Of a stretch of 64,000 bases of DNA, positions 8,385 to 16,548 are shown piece by piece (within the stretch, counting starts at the first letter, position 1; every line of letters starts with the position of its first letter). The notes under the pieces are model-generated. The model made no database searches, had not been told where the DNA came from, and worked only from the letters and a program-made list of their open reading frames with translations. Origin of the DNA: Streptomyces sp. NRRL F-2664 (GTDB lineage Bacteria > Actinomycetota > Actinomycetes > Streptomycetales > Streptomycetaceae); assembly GCF_000719345.1 (NCBI RefSeq), contig NZ_JOFX01000033.1, positions 1 through 64,000 on the forward strand, given 5' to 3'. The position numbers were made by a program, and so were the translations under genes.

Positions 8385-9203
8385 TCAGCGGGCGTCTTCG
8401 GGGAGGAGGCGGGCCAGGGTGCGGACCGCCCGGTACTGGAGCGTCTTGATGGCGCCCTCGTTCTTCCCCATCACCCGGGCCGTCTCGGCGACCGAGAGGC
8501 CCTGCAGGAAGCGCAGGGTCACGCACTCCTGCTGCTGCGGATTGAGTTTCCGTACGGCTTCCAGCAGGGCCGCGTTGGAGAGGGACTCCAGGACGGAGTC
8601 CTCGGGGCTGCGCTCCACCTCGTTGGCGTCGAGCATCTCCCCGGTGGTGACCTCCAGCCTGAAGCGGCTGGACTTGAAGTGGTCCGCCACCAGGTTGCGG
8701 GCGATCGTCACGAGCCAGGCGCCGAAGTCGCGCCCCTGCCAGGTGAAGGTGGAGATGCGGCGCAGGGCGCGCAGGAACGTCTCGCTGGTGAGGTCCTCCG
8801 CGGTCGCCTTGCCGCCGACCCGGTAGTAGATGTAGCGGTAGACCGTGTCGCTGTACTGGTCGTAGAGGCGGCCGAAGGCCTCGGCCTCTCCGGCCTGGGC
8901 GCGTTCGACCAGGTCCATCATGCGGGCCTGGTCGCTGTCCGCCAGGGGGCGGCGGGGGGCGGCCTGGGTGCTCGTGCCGCCCGCGCCGTTCGAGCCGCCG
9001 GCGGCCGCGCGACCTCGTCTGCCCACCGTCGCCCCGCCGTCGGTCAGGGCGTAGCAGGGACCGGCCGGGCCGAGGCCGGCTGGAACCGCGGCGGCGAAGG
9101 CGGGGGCGGTGTACGCGGTGGGGACGAAGCCGCGCAGGTGGTCGAGGACCGTTGCGCGCAGCTGAGCCAGGCCCGAGGCGTCAACCCCGACAGGTGGGTA
9201 CAC
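8385..9203 (-). CDS. bldN: ECF RNA polymerase sigma factor BldN, pro-protein form
   Basis: 272 aa. An unusual N-terminal extension of roughly 90 residues (from MYPPVGVDASGLAQL to about residue 94) precedes the sigma-2 domain (MMDLVERAQAGEAEAFGRLY onward). A YRYIYYRVGGKATAEDL region follows, and the sigma-4 helix-turn-helix GLSVAETARVMGKNEGAIK is near the C-terminus. The extension is the pro-sequence removed during development. BldN directs chaplin, rodlin and aerial-hypha genes and bldM. The GTG at 9203 is preceded by GGGAG. The downstream gene rsbN encodes its anti-sigma factor. Confidence 0.95.
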   Translation of the reverse strand: MYPPVGVDASGLAQLRATVLDHLRGFVPTAYTAPAFAAAVPAGLGPAGPCYALTDGGATVGRRGRAAAGGSNGAGGTSTQAAPRRPLADSDQARMMDLVERAQAGEAEAFGRLYDQYSDTVYRYIYYRVGGKATAEDLTSETFLRALRRISTFTWQGRDFGAWLVTIARNLVADHFKSSRFRLEVTTGEMLDANEVERSPEDSVLESLSNAALLEAVRKLNPQQQECVTLRFLQGLSVAETARVMGKNEGAIKTLQYRAVRTLARLLPEDAR

Positions 9204-9585
9204 GGGACTCCCAGAGGCAGAGCTTCCATCACGTGCAGTGCGGGACCGTTCACCCGTCGTGGCGACAGATGGCCGGTGGCATGCGTTTGAGGAGAATAAC
9301 GCTTCGTACAGGCAGCGCTACACCCAGTTGCACAAATCACCGGTTCCGACACTTCTGTTGTGTGTCCAGGGCATATTCGGTCGCGGTTGGTGATCGATTC
9401 TTGATCGCTTCAGTGCACGGAATGGACGCTTCCCAAGGGGGCCACGACCGAGTCGGGCAGCGCGGAGTGCCGCGCCCGGGGCGCGGGTAGAGGTGAGCGA
9501 ATGCCCGGGTCGGGACGTGGGCGCGCGGCCGGGTCCCCGGGTCGCGCCGTGGCCGCGCTGTGGCCTGGGCCGGGGCCCGGAGCGG
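9204..9585 (-). promoter_or_regulatory. bldN upstream regulatory region (382 bp, non-coding)
   Basis: No gene is seen between bldN and the HAD-IB gene. The region is less GC-rich than its surroundings around 9290-9420, as expected for a promoter and long leader. An inverted repeat GACAC (9348-9352) and GTGTC (9362-9366) is visible. BldD control of bldN is known in Streptomyces, but I could not find a convincing BldD box here. Confidence 0.5.
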
Positions 9586-10569
9586 CTACTTGCGGCGGCG
9601 GTGCAGGGCGATCGCGGCGGCCGTGCCGCCCGCGATCGCGCCGACGCCGGCGGCCGCCGGGACGCCGACCTTCACGGCCTTGCGGCCGGTCCGATAGTCG
9701 CGCAGCCGCCAGTCGTTGGTCCGGGCATGCTTGCGCAGTTTTGTGTCGGGATTGATCGCGTACGGGTGTCCGACGAGGGACAGCATCGGGATGTCGTTGT
9801 GCGAATCGCTGTAGGCGGCGCAGCGTTCGAGTTCGAGGCCTTCGGCGGCGGCCAGGGCGCGGACCGCCTCGGCCTTGGCGGGGCCGTGCAGCGGCTCGCC
9901 GACCAGCCGCCCGGTGTAGACGCCGTCGACGGACTCCGCGACGGTGCCCAGGGCGCCGGTCAGGCCCAGCCGGCGGGCGATGATCGTGGCGGTCTCGACG
10001 GGGGCGGCCGTGACGAGCCACACCTTCTGCCCGGCGTCGAGGTGGGCCTGGGCCAGGGCGCGGGTGCCCGGCCAGATCCGCTCGGCCATGTACTCGTCGT
10101 AGATCTCCTCGCCGATCGCCATGAGCTCGGAGACCTTGTGGCCCTTGACGATGGACAGGGCGCTGTCGCGGGCGTCCTGCATGTGCTCGGGGTCCTCGAC
10201 CCCGGCGAGCCGGAACCAGGCCTGCTGCCAGGCGAAACGGGCGAGCTCGCGGCGCCTGAAGAACTCGCGCTTGTAGAGGCCGCGGCCGAAGTGGAAGATC
10301 GCGGCGCCCTGCATGACGGTGTTGTCGAGGTCGAAGAAGGCGGCGGCGAGGTCGTCGCCGGCGACCGGGAAGACGGGCTCCGGGGGCCCTTCGGCGGCCG
10401 CCCGTGCGGCGAGGCGGTCGGCGTCGCGCGCACCGGCTGCGACCTCGGCGGGCCCGTCGTCCCCGGTCAGCGCGGTCTTGCGGGCGGCTTCTGCCGAGGC
10501 CTCGCCCGCCAGCACGCTGCGTGCCGTGGCGGAGCGCCGACGAGAGGGGAGCCATCCGAGAGCGGCCAT
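9586..10569 (-). CDS. HAD-IB family hydrolase (SerB-like phosphatase)
   Basis: 327 aa from the ATG at 10569. Motif I is AAFFDLDNTVMQG (DxDxT), motif II is WLVTAAP and motif IV is YSDSHNDIPML, matching HAD subfamily IB (phosphoserine phosphatase-like). The C-terminus has an Ala/Gly-rich hydrophobic segment ending in HRRRK, a possible membrane anchor or tail helix. The frame is open upstream to 10917, but that part runs through the promoter and antisense to the glutaredoxin gene, so it is not coding. Located upstream of bldN, conserved in Streptomyces; substrate unknown. Confidence 0.88.
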   Translation of the reverse strand: MAALGWLPSRRRSATARSVLAGEASAEAARKTALTGDDGPAEVAAGARDADRLAARAAAEGPPEPVFPVAGDDLAAAFFDLDNTVMQGAAIFHFGRGLYKREFFRRRELARFAWQQAWFRLAGVEDPEHMQDARDSALSIVKGHKVSELMAIGEEIYDEYMAERIWPGTRALAQAHLDAGQKVWLVTAAPVETATIIARRLGLTGALGTVAESVDGVYTGRLVGEPLHGPAKAEAVRALAAAEGLELERCAAYSDSHNDIPMLSLVGHPYAINPDTKLRKHARTNDWRLRDYRTGRKAVKVGVPAAAGVGAIAGGTAAAIALHRRRK

Positions 10570-10689
10570 GACGCGAGCATAGCCACTGTGTTCGGGAGTT
10601 CCCGAACCGGTGGGAAACGGAGGCGTTAACTCTGCGCGACGCCCCAGGGCACCGGGGACGGGCGTCGGGGGCGCGGGAGAATGGGGTGC

Positions 10690-10968
10690 ATGAGCCCTTT
10701 GCTGCGCCGTAAAGAGAAGAAGAGTCCGGGCGAGCGCATGGTGACGCTCATCGGGAAGCCGGGGTGCCACCTGTGCGACGAGGCCGAGGAGGTCGTCGCG
10801 AAGGTGTGCGCCGAGACCGGGGCTCGGTGGGAGAAGAAGGACATCTCCCAGGACGAGGAGCTCTACCGGCTCCACTGGGAACAGATTCCGGTGGTCCTGG
10901 TTGACGGCGAGCAGCACACCTTCTGGCGGGTGAACCCGGACCGGCTGCGGCGGGCATTGGGAGGCTGA
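10690..10968 (+). CDS. Glutaredoxin family protein
   Basis: 92 aa thioredoxin-fold protein with the CHLC (CxxC) redox motif in LIGKPGCHLCDEAEEV, the cis-proline in EQIPVVLVDG, and a C-terminal helix (NPDRLRRAL). It probably acts as a dithiol reductase in the cytoplasm. An in-frame ATG at 10681 exists, but GGGAG at 10674-10678 sits at normal spacing from ATG 10690. It precedes the redox-sensing rex operon. Confidence 0.85.
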   Translation: MSPLLRRKEKKSPGERMVTLIGKPGCHLCDEAEEVVAKVCAETGARWEKKDISQDEELYRLHWEQIPVVLVDGEQHTFWRVNPDRLRRALGG

Positions 10969-11147
10969 CCCGCTGCCCGGCTACCATCATGGGCGATTTG
11001 TGGGGTCTGGGGGCGTATCTGTGAGGAGTGTGCACGGTTTTGCCCCCTTTGGTATTTGAACGGGTTCGGCGTGCCGTCGGTTCCGGGATTGCGTGCCGAT
11101 GTCGCGTGACCCCGGTCACTTTGGACGGACAAAGCGGACACAATCTT

Positions 11148-11163
11148 TGTGCACGCGTTCACA
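11148..11163 (+). promoter_or_regulatory. Rex operator (ROP) upstream of rex
   Basis: TGTGCACGCGTTCACA differs from the Streptomyces Rex consensus TGTGAACGCGTTCACA at one position. It lies 78 bases before the rex start and overlaps a possible promoter (TTGTGC at 11147-11152, 17-base spacer, TAGCCT at 11170-11175). Autoregulation of rex-hemACD by the NADH/NAD+ ratio follows from known Rex biology. Confidence 0.85.
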
Positions 11164-11240
11164 AAGGCATAGCCTGCTGTGGACGGGGCGGTCCTGGGAC
11201 AAGAGGCCGCCTGCAGCCCCGCTCATCCCGCAGGAGCATC

Positions 11241-12050
11241 GTGGCAACTGGCCGAACTCACCGACCGGCGACCCGCAGCCGAGGTATTCCCGAGGCCACT
11301 GTCGCCCGGCTTCCGCTGTACTTGCGCGCCCTGACCGCGCTCTCCGAGCGATCGGTGCCCACGGTGTCCTCCGAGGAGCTCGCGGCCGCGGCCGGAGTGA
11401 ACTCCGCCAAGCTGCGCAAGGACTTCTCGTACCTGGGTTCCTACGGCACCCGGGGCGTCGGCTACGACGTCGAGTACCTCGTCTACCAGATCTCCCGTGA
11501 GCTCGGCCTGACCCAGGACTGGCCGGTAGTGATCGTCGGCATCGGCAACCTCGGCGCCGCCCTGGCCAACTACGGCGGTTTCTCCGCGCGCGGGTTCCGC
11601 GTCGCCGCGCTGATCGACGCCGACCCGGCCATGGCCGGCAAGCCGGTCGCTGGCATGGCCGTCCAGCACACCGACGACCTCGAGAAGATCATCGAGGAGA
11701 ACGGCGTCTCCATCGGCGTCATCGCCACGCCCGCGGGCGCCGCCCAGCAGGTCAGCGAGCGGCTGATCGCGGCCGGCGTCACCTCCATCCTGAACTTCGC
11801 GCCCACCGTGCTGTCCGTGCCCGACGGCGTCGACGTGCGCAAGGTCGACCTCTCCATCGAGCTGCAGATCCTCGCCTTCCACGAGCAGCGCAAGGCCGGC
11901 GAGGAGGCCGCCGCGTCGGCCACCGAGCACGGCTCCGCCGTGGGCGGCGCCGCCCCCGCCGCGGCCGTCGTGCCGCCGGCCGGACGCACCGCCGCCGAAA
12001 CGCGCAAGGGCGGCCCCGAGGGCGACGTCCCGGCGGTGATGCCGGCATGA
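11241..12050 (+). CDS. rex: Redox-sensing transcriptional repressor Rex
   Basis: 269 aa from GTG 11241, with AGGAG four bases upstream. The N-terminal winged-helix (VSSEELAAAAGVNSAKLRKD, then FSYLGSYGTRGVGY) precedes a Rossmann domain with VVIVGIGNLGAAL (residues about 94-106), a C-terminal domain-swap helix (SIELQILAFHEQRKA) and a Streptomyces-type Ala-rich tail. Rex binds its operator when NAD+ is high and releases it when NADH rises. It overlaps hemA by four bases (ATGA), so it heads the rex-hemA-hemC-hemD operon. Confidence 0.97.
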   Translation: MATGRTHRPATRSRGIPEATVARLPLYLRALTALSERSVPTVSSEELAAAAGVNSAKLRKDFSYLGSYGTRGVGYDVEYLVYQISRELGLTQDWPVVIVGIGNLGAALANYGGFSARGFRVAALIDADPAMAGKPVAGMAVQHTDDLEKIIEENGVSIGVIATPAGAAQQVSERLIAAGVTSILNFAPTVLSVPDGVDVRKVDLSIELQILAFHEQRKAGEEAAASATEHGSAVGGAAPAAAVVPPAGRTAAETRKGGPEGDVPAVMPA

Positions 12051-13771
12051 GCCTGCTCGTCGTCGGGCTGAGCCACCGCAGCGCACCCGTGAGCGTGCTG
12101 GAGCGCGCCTCGCTGTCGGCCGACGCCAAGACCAAGCTGCTGCACGACACCCTCGCCGCCGAACCGGCGACCGAGGCCGCGGTCCTCGCCACGTGCAACC
12201 GCATCGAGCTGTACGCGGACGTGGACAAGTTCCACGCCGGCGTCGCCGAGCTGTCCACGCTGCTCGCCCAGCACAGCGGTGTCGCGCTGGAGGAGCTCAC
12301 CCCGTACCTGTACGTGCACTACGAGGACCGGGCGGTGCACCACCTGTTCTCGGTGGCGTGCGGACTGGACTCGATGGTCGTGGGCGAGGGGCAGATCCTC
12401 GGCCAGATCAAGGACGCCCTCGCGCTGGGACAGGAGCTGCACTCCGCCGGCCGGCTGATCAACGACCTGTTCCAGCAGGCGCTGCGGGTCGGCAAGCGGG
12501 CGCACTCCGAGACCGGCATCGACCGCGCCGGCCAGTCCCTGGTGACCTTCGGCCTGGAGCAGCTCGCCGTGCGCACCCCGGTCGCCGAGTGGGCCGCCGG
12601 CAAGCGGGCCCTGGTGATCGGCGCCGGTTCGATGTCCTCGCTGGCCGCGGCCACCCTCGCGCGGGTCGGCGTCGCCGAGGTCGTCGTGGCCAACCGGACC
12701 GCGGAGCGGGCGGAGCGGCTCGCGGAAATTCTGGTTGCCTCGGGCACCGGCGTCGCCGCGCACGCCATCCCGATGGCGGAGGTCGCCGACGAGCTGACCC
12801 GGGTGGACGTGGTGGTGTCCTGCACCGGGGCCACCGGGCTCGTGCTGACCGCCGACGACGTGCTCGCCGCCGTGTCGTGGGGTGCGGGTGGGCTCGCGCC
12901 GGCGGAACAGGGAGAGGCCGGGGCCGCGCCCGAGGCCGACCAGGGGCTCCGCCCCCGGACCCCCGCGCCTCGGACGCCGGCGGCGCCGGATGTGGCCGGA
13001 CTGGACGCCGATGTGCTCGCCCGGCTGGTCGCCGCCGCCGAGGCCGGCGCCCGGCTGGCCGACGCCGGGGCCGTGCGGACCACGGCCGCCCCCGAGACCG
13101 ACGGCTGCCCCGTGGGCCTCGACGGACGCGCCGCACTGACCGGGGTCGACGCCAACTCCCTCGAACTGCACGGCACCTGGGCCGACCAGGGCGAGGCCGC
13201 CGCGCACCGGCAGCCCCGCAGGAGCGGCCGTACGCGGACCGACGCGACCGCCGTCCGGCTCGCACTGCTCGACCTGGCCATGCCCAGGGACATCGACGCG
13301 GCCGTGCACCGGATCCCCGGCGTCCGCCTCGTGGACATCGAGTCCCTCGCCGAGGCGTCCGCCGACGCCCCCATGGCGGCCGACGTCGACGCCGTCCGCG
13401 CCATCGTCGCCCAGGAGGTCGCCGCCTTCGGCGCCGCCCAGCGGGCCGCCCACATCACGCCCACCGTCGTCGCCCTGCGCGCCATGGCGGCCGAGGTCGT
13501 GGCCATGGAAGTGGCCCGACTCGACGGACGGCTCCCCGACCTCGACGAGCGACAGCGCGCCGAAGTCACCCAGACCGTGCGCCGCGTCGTGGACAAGCTC
13601 CTCCACGCGCCGACCGTGCGTGTCAAGCAGCTCGCGAGCGAGCCCGGCGGCGCCGGGTACGCCGACGCACTGCGCGAACTCTTCGACCTCGACCCTCGGA
13701 CGGTTGCTTCCGTCAGCCGGGCGGACGCGGCCGATCCGAAGAACGACGACGACCCAGGACGGGCATCATGA
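12047..13771 (+). CDS. hemA: Glutamyl-tRNA reductase
   Basis: 574 aa. Reduces glutamyl-tRNA(Glu) to glutamate-1-semialdehyde, the first committed step of C5 tetrapyrrole synthesis. The catalytic Cys50 lies in LATCNRIELY. Then come VGEGQILGQIKDAL, the NADPH-binding Rossmann block ALVIGAGSMSSLAA, and the C-terminal dimerisation helices. The protein is about 130-150 residues longer than most bacterial homologues because of a Pro/Ala-rich insertion at about residues 280-400. The insertion contains a DNA palindromic repeat (12943-12962). ATGA overlaps link it to rex upstream and hemC downstream. Confidence 0.96.
   Translation: MSLLVVGLSHRSAPVSVLERASLSADAKTKLLHDTLAAEPATEAAVLATCNRIELYADVDKFHAGVAELSTLLAQHSGVALEELTPYLYVHYEDRAVHHLFSVACGLDSMVVGEGQILGQIKDALALGQELHSAGRLINDLFQQALRVGKRAHSETGIDRAGQSLVTFGLEQLAVRTPVAEWAAGKRALVIGAGSMSSLAAATLARVGVAEVVVANRTAERAERLAEILVASGTGVAAHAIPMAEVADELTRVDVVVSCTGATGLVLTADDVLAAVSWGAGGLAPAEQGEAGAAPEADQGLRPRTPAPRTPAAPDVAGLDADVLARLVAAAEAGARLADAGAVRTTAAPETDGCPVGLDGRAALTGVDANSLELHGTWADQGEAAAHRQPRRSGRTRTDATAVRLALLDLAMPRDIDAAVHRIPGVRLVDIESLAEASADAPMAADVDAVRAIVAQEVAAFGAAQRAAHITPTVVALRAMAAEVVAMEVARLDGRLPDLDERQRAEVTQTVRRVVDKLLHAPTVRVKQLASEPGGAGYADALRELFDLDPRTVASVSRADAADPKNDDDPGRAS
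12943..12962. repeat. Streptomyces-type palindromic repeat inside hemA
   Basis: GGGGCTCCGCCCCCGGACCC closely resembles a short palindromic element that recurs in Streptomyces intergenic DNA, judged from memory. Here it is read in frame within the low-complexity insertion of glutamyl-tRNA reductase, giving GLRPRTPAP. Confidence 0.5.
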
Positions 13772-14736
13772 ACACACGTCCCGACCAGCCGCTGCGGCTC
13801 GGTACGCGGCGGAGCAAGCTGGCCATGTCCCAGTCGGGGCACGTCGCCGACGCGGTCCGGGCGATCACCGGCCGGCCCGTCGAGCTCGTGGAGATCACGA
13901 CGTACGGCGACGTCTCGCGCGAGCACCTCGCCCAGATCGGCGGCACCGGCGTCTTCGTCACCGCCCTGCGCGACGCGCTGCTGCGCGGCGAGGTCGACTT
14001 CGCCGTGCACTCCCTGAAGGACCTGCCGACCACGCAGCCCGACGACCTCGTCATCGCGGCCATGCCCCGGCGCGAGGACGCCCGCGACGCGCTCGTCGCC
14101 CGCGACGGCCTGACCTTCGAGGAGCTGCCCGACGGCGCCCGCATCGGCACCGGCTCGCCGCGCCGCACCGCCCAGCTGAACCACCTGGCGCGCTCGCTCG
14201 GCAAGCGGATCGAGACCGTCCCGATCCGCGGCAACGTCGACACCCGCATCGGGTTCGTCCACGACGGCGAACTCGACGCCGTCGTCCTCGCCGCCGCCGG
14301 CCTGAACCGGATCGGCCGCGGTGACGAGGCCACCGACCTGCTGTCCGTCGACAGCATCCTCCCCGCCCCCGGCCAGGGAGCCCTGGCCGTGGAGTGCCCC
14401 GCGTCCTCCACGGACCTCATCGCCGCGCTCGGCCGGCTCGACGACCCGCACACCCGGGCCGCCGTGACCGCGGAGCGTTCTCTGCTCGCCGCCCTGGAGG
14501 CCGGCTGCAGCGCACCCGTGGGCGCGTTCGCCGACCTGCTGGCCGACGGACGGAATGTCAATGAAATGCGCCTGCGCGGCGTCGTCGGAACCCTCGACGG
14601 CGCGACGCTGGTGCAGCTGTCCACCACCGGTCCCGTGCCCCAGTCGTACGACGAGGCCATGGCGCTCGGCCGCGAACTCGCGGACGAGATGCTGGCCAAG
14701 GGCGCGGCCGGTCTGATGGGGGAGCGATCGCTTTGA
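13768..14736 (+). CDS. hemC: Hydroxymethylbilane synthase (porphobilinogen deaminase)
   Basis: 322 aa from ATG 13768. Polymerises four porphobilinogen units into hydroxymethylbilane. N-terminal LGTRRSKLAM, the catalytic-loop FAVHSLKDLP (Lys84-Asp85), IGTGSPRRTAQL, the PIRGNVDTR substrate-binding arginines and the dipyrromethane-cofactor Cys247 in EAGCSAPVG are all present. The frame is open far upstream inside hemA, but that is a GC-frame shadow. The start overlaps the hemA stop by four bases and the stop overlaps hemD by four (TTGA). Confidence 0.97.
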   Translation: MNTRPDQPLRLGTRRSKLAMSQSGHVADAVRAITGRPVELVEITTYGDVSREHLAQIGGTGVFVTALRDALLRGEVDFAVHSLKDLPTTQPDDLVIAAMPRREDARDALVARDGLTFEELPDGARIGTGSPRRTAQLNHLARSLGKRIETVPIRGNVDTRIGFVHDGELDAVVLAAAGLNRIGRGDEATDLLSVDSILPAPGQGALAVECPASSTDLIAALGRLDDPHTRAAVTAERSLLAALEAGCSAPVGAFADLLADGRNVNEMRLRGVVGTLDGATLVQLSTTGPVPQSYDEAMALGRELADEMLAKGAAGLMGERSL

Positions 14737-16400
14737 ACCCCTCAATTCCGACCACCTCCGCTCTTCCGGCCGTCGCCGCCCACGGACGCGTCACCTTCCT
14801 CGGCGCAGGCCCGGGCGACCCGGGTCTGCTGACGCTGCGCGCCGTCGAGGCGCTCGCCGCCGCGGACGTACTGATCGCGGAGCCCGAGGTGCTCGAAGTC
14901 GTACGGACGCATGCACGGGCGGGTGTCGACACGCCGCAGCTGACGGTAGCTGACGAAGTGTCAGCGGCCGCCGGGGTCCCGGTGATCCGGGACGCGGCCA
15001 ATCTTGTCATGGAGGCCGCACGCTCCGGCAGGCGGGTCGTGCGTGCCGTGACGGGCGACCCCGGACTCGACGGCAACGCCGCCGAGGAGATGCTCGCGTG
15101 CGCGACCGAGGGGATCCCCTTCGAGGTGGTGCCCGGCGTCGCGACCGCCGTCGGCGTGCCCGCGTACGCCGGTGTCCCGCTGCGTGACAAGCAGGGTGCG
15201 GACGTGCGGTTCGTGGACGCCAGGACCGCGTCGGCGCGCTGCTGGAGCGAGGTCGGCGCCAGCGACGGCATCCTCGTCGTCTCCGCGACCCTGGAGACCG
15301 TCTCCGCGGCCGCGGCCGAGCTGGTGGGCGCCGGGCGCAAGCCCGACACCCCGCTCACCGTGACCGTCTCCGGCACCACGACGCGTCAGCGGACCTGGTC
15401 CGCGACCCTGGGCACGATCACCCAGGTGTTCAAGCAGGGCAAGGTACTGCCCTCGCCCGAGGGCGCCCGCCCCGTCATATGCGTGGTCGGCGAACACGGC
15501 GCCGCCGCGCGCCGCGAGGACCTGTCCTGGTTCGAGTCGAAGCCGTTGTTCGGCTGGCGCGTCCTCGTCCCGCGGACGAAGGAGCAGGCCGCTTCCCTCT
15601 CCGACCAGCTGCGCTCGTACGGCGCGGTGCCCCACGAGGTGCCGACCATCGCCGTGGAGCCGCCGCGCACCCCGCAGCAGATGGAGCGCGCGGTCAAGGG
15701 CCTGGTGACGGGCCGCTACGAGTGGATCGCCTTCACCTCGGTCAACGCCGTCAAGGCCGTCCGCGAGAAGTTCGAGGAGTACGGGCTCGACGCGCGCGCC
15801 TTCGCGGGCATCAAGGTCGCGGCGGTCGGCGAGCAGACCGCGGCCGCGCTGGTGGAGTTCGGCGTCAAGCCGGACCTCGTCCCGAGCGGTGAGCAGTCCG
15901 CGGCCGGGCTGCTGGAGGACTGGCCGCCGTACGACCCGGTCTTCGACCCGATCGACCGCGTCTTCCTGCCGCGGGCGGACATCGCCACGGAGACGCTGGT
16001 GGCCGGGCTGATCGAGCTCGGGTGGGAGGTCGACGACGTCACCGCCTACCGGACCGTGCGGGCGTCGCCGCCGCCGGCGGACACGCGTGAGGCGATCAAG
16101 GGCGGCGGCTTCGACGCCGTGCTCTTCACGTCGTCCTCGACCGTCCGCAACCTGGTCGGCATCGCGGGCAAGCCGCACAACGTGACGGTGATCGCCTGTA
16201 TCGGCCCGGCGACGGCCAAGACCGCGGAGGAACACGGCCTGCGGGTCGACGTCCTCTCCCCGGAGCCGTCGGTGTCGAAGCTGGCCGAGGCCCTCGCCGA
16301 GTACGGCGCGGCGCGCCGCGAGGCGGCCAAGGCGGCCGGCGAGACGGTGTTCCGCCCGAGCGAGCGCCGGCCGGGTGCGCGCCGGCGTCGCACGACGTGA
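14733..16400 (+). CDS. hemD: Bifunctional uroporphyrinogen-III C-methyltransferase / uroporphyrinogen-III synthase
   Basis: 555 aa from a TTG start that overlaps the hemC stop. The N-terminal half is a tetrapyrrole-methylase (SUMT/CobA-like) domain with VTFLGAGPGDPGLLTLRA at residues 14-31. The C-terminal half, from about residue 270 (FGWRVLVPRTKEQA), is a HemD domain with FTSVNAVKAV and a final FTSSSTVRNLVG segment. HemD cyclises hydroxymethylbilane to uroporphyrinogen III; the methylase half would start siroheme or cobalamin synthesis, though it diverges from classical SUMT. A 15-bp terminator follows. Confidence 0.92.
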   Translation: MNPSIPTTSALPAVAAHGRVTFLGAGPGDPGLLTLRAVEALAAADVLIAEPEVLEVVRTHARAGVDTPQLTVADEVSAAAGVPVIRDAANLVMEAARSGRRVVRAVTGDPGLDGNAAEEMLACATEGIPFEVVPGVATAVGVPAYAGVPLRDKQGADVRFVDARTASARCWSEVGASDGILVVSATLETVSAAAAELVGAGRKPDTPLTVTVSGTTTRQRTWSATLGTITQVFKQGKVLPSPEGARPVICVVGEHGAAARREDLSWFESKPLFGWRVLVPRTKEQAASLSDQLRSYGAVPHEVPTIAVEPPRTPQQMERAVKGLVTGRYEWIAFTSVNAVKAVREKFEEYGLDARAFAGIKVAAVGEQTAAALVEFGVKPDLVPSGEQSAAGLLEDWPPYDPVFDPIDRVFLPRADIATETLVAGLIELGWEVDDVTAYRTVRASPPPADTREAIKGGGFDAVLFTSSSTVRNLVGIAGKPHNVTVIACIGPATAKTAEEHGLRVDVLSPEPSVSKLAEALAEYGAARREAAKAAGETVFRPSERRPGARRRRTT

Positions 16401-16437
16401 GCGGCTTAGGCGGCCGGACACGGCCGACGGTACGGGT

Positions 16438-16471
16438 GAGGGGCCCGGGTGCACAGGCACCCGGGCCCCTC
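16438..16471 (+). terminator. Terminator of the rex-hem operon
   Basis: Perfect 15-bp stem (GAGGGGCCCGGGTGC and its complement) with an ACAG loop, 37 bases after the hemD stop. No U tract. Confidence 0.85.
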
Positions 16472-16548
16472 GCGTCCGTAATCCCCTTGTGCGCCGGGCC
16501 CCGGCCCGGAAAGGATCACCGCCGGACGAACGGGACACGGGTGAGCGG

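Noticed and set aside
9204-9585. BldD-binding box upstream of bldN
   Set aside because: BldD control is known for bldN, but I found no stretch matching the palindromic consensus well enough to place a site.
12319-14745. 808-codon minus-strand frame across hemA-hemC
   Set aside because: It is antisense to two well-supported essential genes and lacks any recognisable domain.
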